NCBI GenBank assembly: GCA_003233295.1
Contig: QILJ01000573.1
Coordinates: 1 to 21,018, forward strand
Origin: Ignavibacteria bacterium
Lineage (GTDB): Bacteria; Bacteroidota; Ignavibacteria; Ignavibacteriales; Melioribacteraceae
Direction of reading: 5' to 3'
DNA: 21,018 bases
Position numbers and translations under genes: made by a program. Positions 20,229 through 21,018 of the stretch are shown here, piece after piece. The notes beneath the pieces are model-generated. The model saw nothing but the letters and a program-made list of their open reading frames with translations. It was not told the origin of the DNA and made no database searches. How positions within the stretch are numbered: the stretch's first letter is position 1; each line of letters starts with the position of its first letter.

Positions 20229-20249
20229 ATGAAGGAAGACGGCGAAAAA
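20229..20249 (+). repeat. 21-bp direct repeat, copy 2
   Basis: Matches the repeat at 19943-19963 over 21 bp and lies between the zinc-ribbon gene and the terminator. The two copies, 286 bp apart, flank the small zinc-ribbon gene. Confidence 0.75.
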
Positions 20250-20250
20250 T

Positions 20251-20284
20251 AAAAAAAGAATAGGATTTACATCCTATTCTTTTT
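20251..20284. terminator. Bidirectional intrinsic terminator
   Basis: AGAATAGGAT (20257-20266) pairs perfectly with ATCCTATTCT (20271-20280) around TTAC. Seven A lie upstream (20251-20257) and TTTT lies downstream, so it can stop both plus-strand and minus-strand transcripts. It separates the plus-strand cluster from the minus-strand deformylase unit. Confidence 0.88.
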
Positions 20285-20327
20285 CACATTTCAATAAAAT
20301 TATTAACGGATAAAGGAAGTAGTCAGA

Positions 20328-20396
20328 CTATGTATCATGTCCATCGCATCCTCCACCAAGAATAGTTTTAAATTTTATTTTAGTTGCTGGCAACAT
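20328..20396 (-). CDS. Possible 22-residue peptide ending GGGCDGHDT
   Basis: The ATG at 20396 follows an A-rich tract. The peptide starts MLPATKIKFKT and ends ILGGGCDGHDT. A second, upstream frame (20380-20478) is open with coding-like composition but has no start codon, and it overlaps this one. Both lie in a transcript with a good promoter (20492-20520) and terminator (20251-20284). Cys, Asp and His near the end could bind metal. This may be a real microprotein or a fragment of an old gene in a small RNA. Confidence 0.35.
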   Translation of the reverse strand: MLPATKIKFKTILGGGCDGHDT

Positions 20397-20491
20397 CTAT
20401 TTCAAAAATTTTACCAGTAGAGTTCTTTATGACTTTTAAAAAGATAGTATTCTCTACATCATAATTTTTAAAATCATATTACTTATTATTA

Positions 20492-20520
20492 ATAATATCA
20501 CATATCAACATTAATGTCAA
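20492..20520 (-). promoter_or_regulatory. Consensus promoter overlapping the deformylase stop codon
   Basis: Minus strand: TTGACA (20520-20515), 17 nt, TATTAT (20497-20492). The TGA stop of the deformylase (20519-20517) lies inside the -35 box. The predicted start is near 20485 and the next terminator on this strand is at 20280-20251, giving a transcript of about 230 nt. Confidence 0.8.
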
Positions 20521-20993
20521 TAATCAAAAATATATTTGCAATCAAAATGATCTATCTCATGTTGCGCAATAAATGAATCACGACCATTTAATTTTATCAA
20601 CTTTGGTTTAGTTAATTTTTTATTACTGTCTATTGTGATCGCTTCTACCTCACACTTGTTCCATCTTTGCACAATTTTCATCTTATTGTCTGGGAAAGAA
20701 AGACATCCTTCATTGCTATTAACTGTATGCCTCGTGTGCAACTTAATAACAGGATTTATTATTATATCCTTTTTGACTGTCACATAGAATCGCAATGGAT
20801 CTTCATTGTCAATTTGTTGATGTGCGATCGCGAATGCTCCATTAAAAAATCCACGCTTCGTATAACATAAATTATACATTATATGAGCATCTGCCATTAC
20901 TCTTAATATATCTGACGCTTTAACATCACGGCTTTTTCTGTTGTGTGGCTTTACATAATACTTCAAAAAATCTATTTTCTTTATTTTTTTCAT
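20517..20993 (-). CDS. def: Peptide deformylase (phage-type, short C-terminus)
   Basis: The protein has 158 residues, start 20993 (AATAAAAAAATATG). It removes the formyl group from N-terminal fMet using a metal. Motif 2, EGCLS, is exact (residues 95-99, metal-binding C97) and motif 3, QHEIDHFD, holds the HExxH metal and catalytic site (H145, E146, H149). Motif 1, normally GxGxAAxQ, is changed to NGAFAIAHQQ (51-60), keeping Gly52 and Gln59. The protein ends nine residues after the HExxH motif, lacking the C-terminal helix of bacterial enzymes, as in other phage deformylases. It may favour phage or selected host proteins. Whether the altered motif 1 affects activity is open. Confidence 0.88.
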   Translation of the reverse strand: MKKIKKIDFLKYYVKPHNRKSRDVKASDILRVMADAHIMYNLCYTKRGFFNGAFAIAHQQIDNEDPLRFYVTVKKDIIINPVIKLHTRHTVNSNEGCLSFPDNKMKIVQRWNKCEVEAITIDSNKKLTKPKLIKLNGRDSFIAQHEIDHFDCKYIFDY

Positions 20994-21018
20994 ATTTTTT
21001 TATTCTTTAATTATTTTG

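Noticed and set aside
20380..20478. Coding-like minus-strand frame (ending EIDVASN) upstream of the 22-residue peptide
   Set aside because: No start codon after the preceding in-frame stop; kept only as part of the transcription-unit finding.

Overview
The window looks like part of a double-stranded DNA tailed phage (or prophage) genome. It is AT-rich and uses the standard bacterial code: TAA stops dominate, and the few TGA stops are true stops. A head and packaging module fills the minus strand on the left. A cluster of small, mostly unrecognised genes fills the plus strand on the right. The host cannot be proved from this window. Nearly all start codons lack a Shine-Dalgarno sequence and sit behind A-rich tracts (AACAATATG, AAAAACATTATG, AACAAAATGG). 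The HU-like protein and the 3D-domain protein resemble proteins I associate with Patescibacteria (CPR) genomes. A CPR or Bacteroidota-like host is therefore a reasonable but weak inference.

Minus strand, read right to left. A consensus sigma70-type promoter (14851-14879) drives an HU/IHF-like protein, a 33-residue membrane peptide and an unknown 161-residue protein, and this unit closes at a strong hairpin terminator (13727-13753). A second promoter-like motif (13691-13716), repeated almost exactly at 7407-7432, precedes the packaging genes: two unknowns, a likely small terminase, the large terminase (clear ATPase and nuclease motifs) and a 714-residue portal. Several small proteins, a very proline-rich protein, an acidic scaffold-like protein, the HK97-fold major capsid protein of the SU10 type, and three further putative virion proteins follow. 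One of these ends in SPSI/SPSV repeats. A coiled-coil plus membrane protein runs off the left edge. Gaps between the capsid-region genes are packed with stem-loops.

Divergent centre (14705-16001). About 1.3 kb holds no convincing large gene. It contains two outward-facing consensus promoters, a perfect DnaA box, repeated G5/C5-ATA motifs, a C9 run and an 88-nt G-free stretch whose complement is G-quadruplex-like. This is the best candidate for a replication origin or control region.

Plus strand (15646-20210). About sixteen small genes follow. They include a two-helix membrane protein, an exported 3D-domain (double-psi beta-barrel) protein likely acting on peptidoglycan, a protein of a family seen in phages and plasmids, and three zinc-ribbon proteins. 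Many genes are preceded by their own GC-rich hairpin leader. Three leaders (17658, 18003, 18200) are copies of one structured element with a nearly invariant core and compensating stem changes, each ending 14-16 nt before a start codon. This is the most interesting unexplained signal in the window. Real Shine-Dalgarno sequences occur only at the overlapping gene junctions at 19118, 19297 and 19485.

Right end (20251-21018, minus strand). A phage-type peptide deformylase is followed by a compact self-contained transcription unit: a consensus promoter whose -35 box contains the deformylase stop codon, about 200 nt, and a terminator. It could make a small RNA or a 22-residue peptide.
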